From: an uncultured Alphaproteobacteria bacterium
GTDB lineage: Bacteria > Pseudomonadota > Alphaproteobacteria > HIMB59
NCBI GenBank assembly: GCA_902632575.1
Contig: CACPCY010000015.1
Coordinates: 1 to 14,144 of the forward strand
Direction: 5' to 3'
DNA: 14,144 bases
Shown here: piece by piece, positions 1-7,288 of the stretch
Layout: each line of letters opens with the position of its first letter
Position numbering within the stretch: position 1 is the stretch's first letter
Position numbers and translations under genes: made by a program
Notes under the pieces: generated by a model
Seen by the model: the letters and a program-made list of their open reading frames with translations, nothing else
Told to the model about the DNA's origin: nothing
Database searches by the model: none

Positions 1-1065
1 TCGTGAGTCGATATATGCTTTTGGTTTTAAACCAGCTTTTATAAGACTATAAACCAAGCTGTTTGAATTCGAATTATTACTGAAAATAACTGGTTCTTTA
101 GAAGGTGCTAGTCCATATCGGCACATATATTTTTCAAAGGAAGAGCTGAGCATTATGCCTGGGAGATCGTTATTTTGAAAAGATAAAAATCTCTCAATGT
201 GTCCATTACATAATATTGTGTGGCCTGTACGTATCTTATGTAAACTACTATTAACTTTTCCTTCTATCGGTTTAGAGCCAACAAATCTATCTTCAATGGC
301 TATAAGATGATTTATGTAATTATAAGTTGTAACAAGTGTGTTTTTTAAAATCTTTACATTCTTAGAGTCTTCTATGTCTTGTATAGTTTCTTTTAACCAA
401 TCTTTAGGCTTTTTGTTATCAATTAATGATATTTTGTTTGAATTATTTATAATGCCACCAAGTTGTTCATCAAAGTCGATTAACAACACATCATAATTTG
501 AGTTGATGAAAGATTTAGCTGCGAGAAGTCCATTTAGTCCTCCCCCTATAATTGTAACATCGACGTTATGATGGATATGATTACTTATGCCTTTGAAATC
601 TTTGGGAGGTTTACCTAATCCAGCTGCTCTTCTAATAAGTGGTTCATATAAATTTTTCCAAAATTTCTTATGTGGTCCCATGAACGTTTTATAGTAAAAA
701 CCAGCAGTAAAAATTGGAGAAAATAAGTTATTGATACTTCCAAAATCGTTTTCAAGAGAGGGCCACCTGTTTTGACTTTCAATTTCCATCCCTTCATAAA
801 TTTTTTTTATAGTTGCTCTTGTGTTTGGTTCGGAATATTCACTAATTATTTGGACTAGAGCATTTGGTTCTTCTATACCACAGGTATAAATTCCTCTTGG
901 CCTATGGTACTTAAAACTTCTTCCTACAAGGTTAATATTATTTCTTAATAGAGCTGAGGCAATAGTATCGCCTTTGTAGCCAAAATATTTGACCCCATCA
1001 AACTTGAAGCTAATTTTTTGATGAAACTGAATAAATTGATTTTCTTTTAAATTTATAGATTTCAT
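1..1065 (-). CDS. soxA: Sarcosine oxidase alpha subunit, N-terminal 355 residues (cut by left edge)
   Basis: Large subunit of the heterotetrameric sarcosine oxidase, a cytoplasmic enzyme that oxidatively demethylates sarcosine to glycine, giving H2O2 and 5,10-methylenetetrahydrofolate. The minus-strand frame is open from the ATG at 1065 to base 1, with no stop. Residues 1-100 are the cluster-less ferredoxin-like domain of SoxA, including the signature HRPRGI at 54-59 followed by EEPNALV at 65-71. Next comes the family segment SPIFTAGFYYKTFM at 116-129 and IRRAAGLG at 144-151. A Rossmann dinucleotide site (GGGLNG, 174-179, then LGG 202-204) follows, and the NDLPGIML segment sits at 299-306. 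The full protein is usually near 1000 residues, so about two thirds lie beyond the window. The start overlaps the soxD stop as ATGA, implying translational coupling. The usual TG-A-IER segment reads NGHIER here (287-292), a mild divergence. Identification is secure from several family motifs in the right order. Confidence 0.95.
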   Translation of the reverse strand, partial: MKSINLKENQFIQFHQKISFKFDGVKYFGYKGDTIASALLRNNINLVGRSFKYHRPRGIYTCGIEEPNALVQIISEYSEPNTRATIKKIYEGMEIESQNRWPSLENDFGSINNLFSPIFTAGFYYKTFMGPHKKFWKNLYEPLIRRAAGLGKPPKDFKGISNHIHHNVDVTIIGGGLNGLLAAKSFINSNYDVLLIDFDEQLGGIINNSNKISLIDNKKPKDWLKETIQDIEDSKNVKILKNTLVTTYNYINHLIAIEDRFVGSKPIEGKVNSSLHKIRTGHTILCNGHIERFLSFQNNDLPGIMLSSSFEKYMCRYGLAPSKEPVIFSNNSNSNSLVYSLIKAGLKPKAYIDSR

Positions 1066-1412
1066 TTTTCAACCGTAAAATTACCTGACCCAACTTCTGG
1101 TTCACCAGAGGGCGTTTTAACAACACTTTTAAAATTATTTAAATTTGGTTTTTTTTCATCGAGCTTGTAGGTCACCAAAATTTCATCAGTAGATGTATCT
1201 CTTACACAATTAAACCATTTGCGACAACCATGTGTGTGCACCCAGCGCTCATAAAATAAACCTTTCGGATTTGCTCTTATAAAGACATATTCTCCCCACT
1301 CTCGATCACCAATTTCTTTTGATCCATCGGGTCTTTTTAGATGCGCCTCTCCTCCATTTGAAAATTCCGATTGATCTCTCGGGCCACAATAAGGGCAATT
1401 AATTATGAACAT
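1062..1412 (-). CDS. soxD: Sarcosine oxidase delta subunit
   Basis: Small zinc-binding subunit of heterotetrameric sarcosine oxidase, 116 residues, of ordinary family length. The zinc ligands known for this subunit family are all visible: Cys6 and Cys9 in the N-terminal CPYCG, then His59 and Cys63 in WVHTHGCRKWFN. The central block GDREWGEYVFIRANPKG (35-51) is typical of SoxD. The C-terminal tail after about residue 90 is low-complexity and variable. The gene starts 5 nt after the soxB stop and its own stop overlaps the soxA start (ATGA), giving the conserved order soxB-soxD-soxA. I see no clear Shine-Dalgarno site, so it probably depends on coupling with soxB translation. Confidence 0.96.
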   Translation of the reverse strand: MFIINCPYCGPRDQSEFSNGGEAHLKRPDGSKEIGDREWGEYVFIRANPKGLFYERWVHTHGCRKWFNCVRDTSTDEILVTYKLDEKKPNLNNFKSVVKTPSGEPEVGSGNFTVEK

Positions 1413-1417
1413 ATTTA

Positions 1418-2668
1418 TTAATGTGCTACGGCTGCAGCACCGTGTTCGTCGACTAATCTTCCACTTGCAAATCTATCAAGATTAAAAGCACTATTAATTT
1501 GATGAGGTTCATTTTTTGCAATGGTATGTGCGAAAACATTTGCACTTCCAGGTGTAGCTTTAAAACCTCCTGTGCCCCAGCCACAATTAAAAAATAAACC
1601 CTCAATATCACATTTACTAATAATAGGACTAGCATCTGGGCAGATGTCAACAATACCACCCCATTGACGAAGCATTTTCATTTTGCCAAATACTGGATAA
1701 AGCTCGACCATAGCTCGAATAGTATCTTCAATAATGTTAAAACCACCTCTTTGAGTGAAAGAATTATAACTGTCGGTTCCTGCTCCAATAACTAATTCAC
1801 CTTTATCAGATTGACTGACATAAGCATGGACTGCAGAGGACATTACCACTGTATCAATAATAGGTTTGATTGGTTCAGAAACAAGTGCCTGAAGTGGCTT
1901 ACTTTGTAAAGGTAATCTGATACCTGCACTTTCTGCTAAAACACCAGTATGACCTGAAGCAACAACTCCAATTTTATTTGCCCTTAAAAAACCCTTGGAA
2001 GTTTCGACACCTTCTATTGTTCCATTTTTAGTCCTTATTTGATGTGCCTCACAATTTTGAATTATATCAACTCCCATCTCATCAGCGCGCATTGCAAAAC
2101 CCCATGCTATTGCATCATGTCTTGCTACACCACCGCGAGGTTGGTAAGATGCACCTAGCACTGGATATCGAAGATTGTCAGTATTCATTATAGGAACCTT
2201 CTTTTGAATTTCTTCTTTAGATAACCAAAATGAGTCAATACCATTTAAATTATTAGCACTCACTCTTCTTTTAATTTCTTTTATATCATGTTCGTTATGG
2301 GCTAAATTCATAACCCCTCTTTGACTAAACATTACATTGTAATTTAATTCGCTTGATAGGTTTTCCCATAACTTCAAAGAGTGTTCGTACAAATGAGCAC
2401 TATCATCCCATAAATAATTTGATCTAATGATAGTGGTGTTTCTACCTGTGTTACCTCCACCAAGCCAACCTTTTTCTATTAAGGCAATATTTTTTAATCC
2501 ATGTTCTTTTGCTAAGTAATATGCAGTTCCTAGTCCATGACCCCCACCACCAATTATTATGACATCATAAAACTCTCTAGGTTCGGGGCTTCTCCACATT
2601 TTTGGCCACTCTTTATGGCCAGATAGTGCATTTTTAGCAAGGCTAAATATTGAATATTTTCTCTTCAC
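1418..2668 (-). CDS. soxB: Sarcosine oxidase beta subunit (FAD/FMN flavoprotein)
   Basis: Catalytic subunit that oxidises sarcosine with FAD and passes electrons to FMN at the interface with the alpha subunit. It has 416 residues, matching the family. The FAD-binding strand reads [20 protein letters not shown] (35-54), followed by [20 protein letters not shown] (66-85). Residues 179-190 read [12 protein letters not shown]; by motif alignment His184 is the histidine that covalently carries FMN in characterised homologues. The C-terminal [14 protein letters not shown] block is the second FAD/substrate segment. The start is GTG at 2668: it gives the family N-terminus (KRKYSIFSL) and the next in-frame Met is residue 24, too far in. 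The gene ends in tandem TAA TAA stops 5 nt before soxD. It follows the oxygenase gene after 28 nt, so it may be read from the same transcript or from a weak internal promoter. Confidence 0.97.
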   Translation of the reverse strand: MKRKYSIFSLAKNALSGHKEWPKMWRSPEPREFYDVIIIGGGGHGLGTAYYLAKEHGLKNIALIEKGWLGGGNTGRNTTIIRSNYLWDDSAHLYEHSLKLWENLSSELNYNVMFSQRGVMNLAHNEHDIKEIKRRVSANNLNGIDSFWLSKEEIQKKVPIMNTDNLRYPVLGASYQPRGGVARHDAIAWGFAMRADEMGVDIIQNCEAHQIRTKNGTIEGVETSKGFLRANKIGVVASGHTGVLAESAGIRLPLQSKPLQALVSEPIKPIIDTVVMSSAVHAYVSQSDKGELVIGAGTDSYNSFTQRGGFNIIEDTIRAMVELYPVFGKMKMLRQWGGIVDICPDASPIISKCDIEGLFFNCGWGTGGFKATPGSANVFAHTIAKNEPHQINSAFNLDRFASGRLVDEHGAAAVAH

Positions 2669-2696
2669 AACAGCAAATTAGCAAAAAATAAAATAA

Positions 2697-3527
2697 TCAG
2701 CTAGTTATTTTCAGGGGCGAATTGTCATTAATTTTTTTAAAAATTTTAGGGAACTTCCATTGCAAATCGCAGTCTACATTTGGGGCTTGAGCTGAACTGT
2801 TTAAGTCGTTTTCACAAATAGTTCTAATTTCAAAGCTTATCCTTGTATTTTCAGACTTTTCTTTTGATGAGCTATGTAAGTGGGCACCTGAAAAACATAA
2901 AATTTCTCCTGGTTTTATAGTTACTGGTATTTTCTTAATATTGCTGGGCAAGTCCTCTTTTAATTGTGGAGCAGAGGGATAAGAAAAATCGCCTTTTTTT
3001 CTATTGGCTAAATAAATGTTTAAGTCCCAAGTAGAAGTAGTATTTTTAACTGGAACATCAAAATAATCTGGATAAAAAATCATAGTATTTTTTTCCTCTA
3101 CATTGCTTACTGGTGCCCACCAATTAATTTGTTGATACAAATTTGTGCCCCAAGTATCACGATGAATATTTATTCTAGATGCTTCTCTGTGAGGTAAGTT
3201 ATTTTCTGCTGGTGCTACTCTTACCACAAATCGATCCCAAAAAGTTTCACCTTTATTGTATCCAATTTCAAATAAAAATTTTGAAAATAGTTTTCTGAAA
3301 TCTTCATGGTTTTTTAATTTTGATACAATATCCTTACTTATATCCTCAGAATTTTTTAAATAGTGTATTTTTTCTATTTCACCATCATAAATATTTTGTA
3401 TTTTATTTTTAATTTGGGTTATTAAATCATTTGAAGTTTTTGATTTTTGAAATACAAAAACTTTTCCACTAAAAATATCTTTTTTAAATTCTTGAAGATT
3501 TGAAATTTTTTCTATTGGTATAAACAT
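2697..3527 (-). CDS. Fe(II)/2-oxoglutarate-dependent oxygenase, phytanoyl-CoA dioxygenase-like, substrate unknown
   Basis: Predicted non-haem iron oxygenase of 276 residues. The metal triad of a double-stranded beta-helix oxygenase can be read: His122-x-Asp124 (in NIHRDTWGT) and the distal His218 (in GAHLHSS), followed 11 residues later by Arg229 (NTRISFEIR), which in this family binds the 2-oxoglutarate carboxylate. The spacing resembles PhyH-type enzymes. PGEILCFSG (206-214) is the usual turn before the distal histidine. The ATG directly abuts the pfkA stop (TGAATG), and soxB follows after 28 nt, so it lies between a sugar-phosphorylation module and a sarcosine module. No signal peptide is seen, so it is likely cytoplasmic. 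The oxygenase call is well supported. The substrate is not: an N-methyl compound upstream of sarcosine, or a sugar or lipid, are both possible. Confidence 0.8.
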   Translation of the reverse strand: MFIPIEKISNLQEFKKDIFSGKVFVFQKSKTSNDLITQIKNKIQNIYDGEIEKIHYLKNSEDISKDIVSKLKNHEDFRKLFSKFLFEIGYNKGETFWDRFVVRVAPAENNLPHREASRINIHRDTWGTNLYQQINWWAPVSNVEEKNTMIFYPDYFDVPVKNTTSTWDLNIYLANRKKGDFSYPSAPQLKEDLPSNIKKIPVTIKPGEILCFSGAHLHSSSKEKSENTRISFEIRTICENDLNSSAQAPNVDCDLQWKFPKIFKKINDNSPLKITS

Positions 3528-4610
3528 TCACTTTATATCACCAACATATACCCCAAGTGCTAAAGCAGTTTCAATTAGAGGATCGGATCTATCTACAACT
3601 TTATAAGTAGAAATTCCTTCACTAATTGGAACATCAACAACTTTCCTATCTCTCCAGGCAACCATTCTTCCATATTTTCCTTTTGCTATTAAATCAACAG
3701 CATAAACTCCAAAAGCACTAGCTAAAATTCTATCACGTGGAGTAGGAGTCGCACCTCGTTGCACATGCCCCAAAGAAGTGACCCTACACTCTATATCAGT
3801 GCTTTTCATTATTTCCTCTGAAAGATAATTACCTATTCCACCTAATCTTTTTTGACCATCAGCGTATTCAACAGTATAACTTTTGCCGTTTTCTGTTTTT
3901 ACTGCCTCTGCTACTACAATCAGCGAATGAACTATTCCTCTATTTTTCATTTCAGTGAGTTTATTGACAATTCCTTTGATAGAGTAATCTAATTCAGGAA
4001 TTAGGATTACATCTGCTCCACCTGCAATGCCTGCGTTAATAGCTATGTGTCCTGCGTCTCTACCCATTACTTCTAAAATCATTGTTCTTTGATGACTTGC
4101 AGCAGTTGTTTGTAAGTTATCTAGTGCTTGGGTAGCAACATTTACAGCTGTATTAAACCCTATGGAGCTTTCAGTGGCTCCCACATCATTGTCAATTGTT
4201 TTAGGTATGGCTACAATATTTAGGTCACCTCTTTTTGCAATTTCAGTTAATATCGACATGCTTCCATCTCCGCCTATAACAATGAGCCCATCAAGACTTA
4301 ATTCTTTGTAACCATCAATAATTTCCTGGGATCTATCTTTGTATTTACCATCTGGCATAGGAAATTTAAAAGGATTACCTTTACTTGTTGTTCCCAAAAA
4401 TGTCCCACCTTGTCTTAGAAGAGAACCACTAAAAGTTTGATAGTCTAATGGAACATAAGCCACTGGTCTTTGCATTAAACCAACAGTGCCATCACGAATA
4501 CCCATAACTTCCATCTGATATGTATTTTTAGCTCTGAAAAATATCGATCTAACTGCCGCGTTTAAACCACCACAGTCTCCACCACTAGTAAGAATTCCAA
4601 TTTTTTTCAT
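3528..4610 (-). CDS. pfkA: 6-phosphofructokinase (PfkA family, probably ATP-dependent)
   Basis: Phosphorylates fructose 6-phosphate to fructose 1,6-bisphosphate, committing sugar to Embden-Meyerhof glycolysis. It has 360 residues, somewhat longer than the 320-residue E. coli enzyme. Visible motifs: nucleotide loop TSGGDCGGLNA (8-18), GGDGS (113-117), catalytic PKTIDND (136-142, with Asp140 as the base), the MGRDAGHIA helix (182-190) and a GHVQRG substrate loop near residue 280. The donor-site residues are Gly116 and Lys137 (E. coli positions 104 and 124). Glycine at the first favours ATP, whereas Asp would indicate pyrophosphate. Lys at the second is shared with PPi enzymes but also with some ATP enzymes. 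It directly abuts the upstream ROK kinase (TAAATG) and the downstream oxygenase (TGAATG), so the three are surely co-transcribed. Confidence 0.95.
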   Translation of the reverse strand: MKKIGILTSGGDCGGLNAAVRSIFFRAKNTYQMEVMGIRDGTVGLMQRPVAYVPLDYQTFSGSLLRQGGTFLGTTSKGNPFKFPMPDGKYKDRSQEIIDGYKELSLDGLIVIGGDGSMSILTEIAKRGDLNIVAIPKTIDNDVGATESSIGFNTAVNVATQALDNLQTTAASHQRTMILEVMGRDAGHIAINAGIAGGADVILIPELDYSIKGIVNKLTEMKNRGIVHSLIVVAEAVKTENGKSYTVEYADGQKRLGGIGNYLSEEIMKSTDIECRVTSLGHVQRGATPTPRDRILASAFGVYAVDLIAKGKYGRMVAWRDRKVVDVPISEGISTYKVVDRSDPLIETALALGVYVGDIK

Positions 4611-5534
4611 TTAAAATTTATCTGAGTCCCACAACCACGCTGCCCCTCTAACACCGCTGGAGTCACCGTGAGTATTCCGTAAGATCTTATTTCTAATCTT
4701 ATCACTAAATGTGTATTTAGGAAGTAATTTAGGTATATTGTCATAGAGTCTACCAACGTTTGACATACCTCCACCAAAAACTATTACCTCAGGGTCAACG
4801 ATACCTATCATTACAGATATTAATCTGGCAAAACGATCTTCATATAATTCAAATTCTTTTTTTGCTCTTTTATCTCCACTTGCTTCCAAAGCAACTATTT
4901 CTCTTGTACTTAAACTGGTGCCATATTTCTCGTTAAATAATTTTGTAAAACCTATTCCTGATATAAATTGCTCAGCACATAAGGGTCTTTTGCAATTCCC
5001 TACAATACATTGGACATTAGAATTAATTTCCTCCTCAGTAGGATAGGGTAATGGTTGATGTCCCCAATCTCCTGCAATTTGGTTAACGCCCTCAATGACT
5101 TTCTTTTCATAAACAAATGATCCGCCAAAACCAGATCCAATAATTACACCCCAAACTGATTTATAATTTGCCCCAGAGCCATCGATAGCTTCAGATAATG
5201 CAAAACAGTTAGCATCATTCATGATTCGAATTTCTCTATTTAAACTTTTTTCTAAGTCTTTATGAAATGGTTTGTCATTAATCCATATACAATTAGCATT
5301 ATTTACTAAGCCAGTTTCATATGAAGAAAATCCTGGTATGCAAACTCCTACAGAATTTTGTTGATCTGTAAATTTATCAAATTCTGAGACTAAAGATTTT
5401 ACAGTATTTAAACCATTTTCGTAATTTTTTTCATAAGTAGATCTTTTTCTCAGAATTTCTTTACCATTTGAGTCTATCAAAATACCCTCAATTTTGGTAC
5501 CACCGTAATCAATGCCTATTTTTAAATCACTCAT
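4611..5534 (-). CDS. ROK-family sugar kinase, probably fructokinase/mannokinase-like
   Basis: Predicted ATP-dependent hexose kinase, 307 residues, most like the Mak/NagK branch of ROK proteins. No DNA-binding helix precedes the kinase domain, so it is an enzyme and not a ROK repressor. Motifs: phosphate-1 loop GIDYGGTKIEG (7-17), catalytic Asp107 in NDANCFALSEA (106-116), phosphate-2 loop GVIIGSGFGG (129-138), and GDWGHQPLP (155-163) with the metal-binding His159. The zinc segment has Cys176, Cys181 and Cys186 (C-x4-C-x4-C), whereas the usual ROK spacing is C-x-C-x4-C, so metal binding may be altered. The VFGGGMS segment near 252-258 is the adenosine loop. It is first in the unit and abuts pfkA, which suits fructose to fructose 6-phosphate to fructose 1,6-bisphosphate. 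Glucose, mannose or N-acetyl sugars are not excluded. Confidence 0.88.
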   Translation of the reverse strand: MSDLKIGIDYGGTKIEGILIDSNGKEILRKRSTYEKNYENGLNTVKSLVSEFDKFTDQQNSVGVCIPGFSSYETGLVNNANCIWINDKPFHKDLEKSLNREIRIMNDANCFALSEAIDGSGANYKSVWGVIIGSGFGGSFVYEKKVIEGVNQIAGDWGHQPLPYPTEEEINSNVQCIVGNCKRPLCAEQFISGIGFTKLFNEKYGTSLSTREIVALEASGDKRAKKEFELYEDRFARLISVMIGIVDPEVIVFGGGMSNVGRLYDNIPKLLPKYTFSDKIRNKILRNTHGDSSGVRGAAWLWDSDKF

Positions 5535-5625
5535 TTTTAAATAGATACCATAAGTTATGAAATATATGTATGAAATCTTTTAAATATGTGTATGGATTGT
5601 AATCAAAAAGATTCAAATTTTTTTG
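5535..5625. promoter_or_regulatory. Divergent intergenic region between the ROK-kinase unit and the Gfo/Idh gene
   Basis: This 91-nt gap separates two divergent genes and must hold the promoters of both, as no other gap lies upstream of either. It is A+T-rich. A TGTAAT hexamer at 5598-5603 could be a plus-strand -10 box about 22 nt before the ATG, but I see no convincing -35 partner. A perfect odd palindrome CATAAGTTATG lies at 5549-5559 and an ATCAAAAA/TTTTTGAT inverted repeat at 5602-5627. Either could be an operator. The assignment as regulatory DNA rests on position, not on strong consensus sites. Confidence 0.45.
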
Positions 5626-5627
5626 AT
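5602..5627. repeat. Inverted repeat ATCAAAAA / TTTTTGAT over the Gfo/Idh start
   Basis: The arms are at 5602-5609 and 5620-5627, 8 of 8 complementary with a 10-nt spacer. The right arm includes the first two bases of the preferred start codon (ATG at 5626). It could be an operator or a weak RNA stem over the initiation site. The arms are A/T-only apart from one pair, and the local base composition makes chance occurrence quite possible. Confidence 0.35.
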
Positions 5628-6633
5628 GAAAAAAAGAATTATTAATTGGGGAATATTAAGCACTGCTAAAATTGGTTTGGAGCACGTAATACCTGCAATA
5701 AAAAAATCTAAAAATAGTCAGGTTATAGCGCTCGCTAGTAGAAATTTATCCAGTGCAATAGCCTTAACAAAAAAATTTAAAATACCAAAAACCTATGGCT
5801 CTTATAAAGAATTATATGAAGATAAAGATGTAGATGTAATTTACAACCCTCTTCCTAACCATTTACATATAAAATCAAGCATTGAAATCTGTAAGAATAA
5901 AAAAAATCTCCTTTTAGAGAAACCATTATCTCTGAAATCAAAAGAAATAGACCCATTAATAGAAATTGCTTCTCAAAACAAAGTTATTGTTAAAGAAGCA
6001 TTTATGGTTAGGCATCATCCTCAATGGCAATGGGTTAAAAAATATATAAAGTCAGGAAAAATAGGATCAATATCAAGTATTTCAACAGTATTTTCATACA
6101 ATAATAAAAATCCAAAAAATATAAGAAATATAAAAAAATTTGGAGGAGGAGCTATTTATGATATTGGATGTTATCCCACTGTCATATCAAGATTTTTACT
6201 AGACAAAGAGCCTAAGAGAGTTGTCGGATTAGCAAAAAATGATAAAAAATTTAAAACAGACATACTATCATCTGTAGTTTTAGATTTCGGAGAAATATAC
6301 TCATCTTTTATTGTTGCAACTCAAAGCACGTTCTCACAACAAGTAATAATTTTAGGCACAAAAAAAACTATGATAGTAGAAAATCCTTTTAATGCGGTTG
6401 CAACTAAGCCCACAACCATTGTTATTTACAATGGAAAATCCATTTATCGCAAAGAAAACACAACAAAAGTCTTCCCAGCGACTGATCAATATGAGCATCA
6501 AGTCACAAAATTTTCAAATGAGTTAATACATAAGACAAAAATAGATTATGACTTAATAGATGCAAAAAAAAATATGAAGGTATTAGATGCAATATTTATG
6601 TCTATAAAGAAGAATAAATGGATTAAAATTTAA
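5626..6633 (+). CDS. Gfo/Idh/MocA-family NAD(P)-dependent oxidoreductase
   Basis: Predicted sugar or polyol dehydrogenase of 335 residues. The N-terminal Rossmann domain begins NWGILSTAKIG (7-17). The family catalytic motif EKPLS (98-102, Lys99) follows the typical NPLPNHLH (74-81). EAFMVRHHPQW and GGGAIYDIGCYP in the middle of the chain resemble the glucose-fructose oxidoreductase, NADP-xylose dehydrogenase and dihydrodiol dehydrogenase branch. No twin-arginine or other signal peptide is seen, so it is cytoplasmic, unlike periplasmic Gfo. The ATG at 5626 is preferred: a TTG one codon upstream (5623) is in frame but unnecessary. It is monocistronic and its 3' end overlaps the convergent SGNH gene by 11 nt. 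It is strongly Lys- and Ile-rich. Substrate cannot be read from sequence. Confidence 0.9.
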   Translation: MKKRIINWGILSTAKIGLEHVIPAIKKSKNSQVIALASRNLSSAIALTKKFKIPKTYGSYKELYEDKDVDVIYNPLPNHLHIKSSIEICKNKKNLLLEKPLSLKSKEIDPLIEIASQNKVIVKEAFMVRHHPQWQWVKKYIKSGKIGSISSISTVFSYNNKNPKNIRNIKKFGGGAIYDIGCYPTVISRFLLDKEPKRVVGLAKNDKKFKTDILSSVVLDFGEIYSSFIVATQSTFSQQVIILGTKKTMIVENPFNAVATKPTTIVIYNGKSIYRKENTTKVFPATDQYEHQVTKFSNELIHKTKIDYDLIDAKKNMKVLDAIFMSIKKNKWIKI

Positions 6634-7288
6634 TTATTTCAAGTATAGCTTTAGTGATTCCTTTTCCAAATTTATGGTGACTTTCTTTTGACCAATGAAT
6701 TGGATCTAAATCAGAGGTTTCGATGTAGTTGTTTGAGTCTATAACTCCTATATTTTCAGATAAACATATTTTTTTAAAAACAGATTGAAGTTTTTTTGAC
6801 TTCTTATAAGCGTTAATCCAATCATGATAATTAATCCAATTTTTATCTCTACATTTAATACTTAATGTTGGTGGTATAATTACAATTAATTTTGATTTAT
6901 TTTCATCGTGCCAAGAACCTTTTCCAGAATTTGTGCTTTTTGATATTTTTATTAATTCTTTTAAACCTAGTCCAACATCTACAGGCTCCCTATTAAACCT
7001 TTTTTTTAAATCATTAGTGCCTAACATTACCAATACAAGATCAATTGGTGAGTGAGATAATAAAGTTGCTTTAAAAACTGATGCTCCATTAAAATGATCA
7101 CCATCAATAGGATCACTTATATTAGTTGTTCTACCTGGCAAACAATCTTCATGAACGTGTGATGTTATCCCTAAATTATTAAGATTTTTTGACAGTATAA
7201 TAGGCCATCTATTATTATAACGCTTTCCTTGGTCTTCATCTGTATAACCCCAACTATTAGAGTCACCGAAAACTAATATATTTATCAA
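6623..7288 (-). CDS. SGNH-family esterase/acyltransferase, resembling mycobacterial MsAcT
   Basis: Predicted GDSL/SGNH hydrolase of 221 residues that hydrolyses or transfers small acyl groups. All four blocks are present: nucleophile Ser10 in FGDSNSWG (7-14), Gly52 in LPGRTTN (50-56), Asn92 in MLGTND (88-93), and the Asp195-x-x-His198 pair in DLDPIHWS. The run GRTTNISDP, the following NGAS, and DLVLVMLGTNDLKKRFNR closely recall the Mycobacterium smegmatis arylesterase/acyltransferase, a family whose oligomers favour acyl transfer in water. No signal peptide is seen, so it is likely cytoplasmic. The start overlaps the AKR stop as ATGA, so it is the last gene of the fucU-rbsK unit. It could deacetylate an imported sugar, but that is inference. 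Its 3' end overlaps the Gfo/Idh 3' end by 11 nt. Confidence 0.9.
   Translation of the reverse strand: MINILVFGDSNSWGYTDEDQGKRYNNRWPIILSKNLNNLGITSHVHEDCLPGRTTNISDPIDGDHFNGASVFKATLLSHSPIDLVLVMLGTNDLKKRFNREPVDVGLGLKELIKISKSTNSGKGSWHDENKSKLIVIIPPTLSIKCRDKNWINYHDWINAYKKSKKLQSVFKKICLSENIGVIDSNNYIETSDLDPIHWSKESHHKFGKGITKAILEIIKF

Noticed and set aside
615..797. Short minus-strand open frame of 60 codons
   Set aside because: It lies inside soxA in another frame; the soxA frame from 1065 to the edge is open and carries family motifs throughout.
1453..1659. Minus-strand open frame of 68 codons inside soxB
   Set aside because: Hydrophobic-looking shadow of soxB in another frame, with no independent start context or known motif.
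3528..4610. Pyrophosphate-dependent phosphofructokinase
   Set aside because: The Lys of PKTIDND fits, but the key position in GGDGS is Gly and not Asp, so ATP is the better call.
4611..5534. ROK-family transcription repressor (NagC/XylR type)
   Set aside because: The protein begins directly with the kinase phosphate loop at residue 7; there is no N-terminal helix-turn-helix domain.
5623..5625. TTG as start of the Gfo/Idh gene
   Set aside because: It adds only one residue before an ATG in the same frame; ATG at 5626 is the simpler start.
5602..5627. Hairpin followed by T-run, resembling a rho-independent terminator
   Set aside because: The stem is almost all A/T pairs and lies at the 5' end of a gene between divergent units, where no transcript would need ending.
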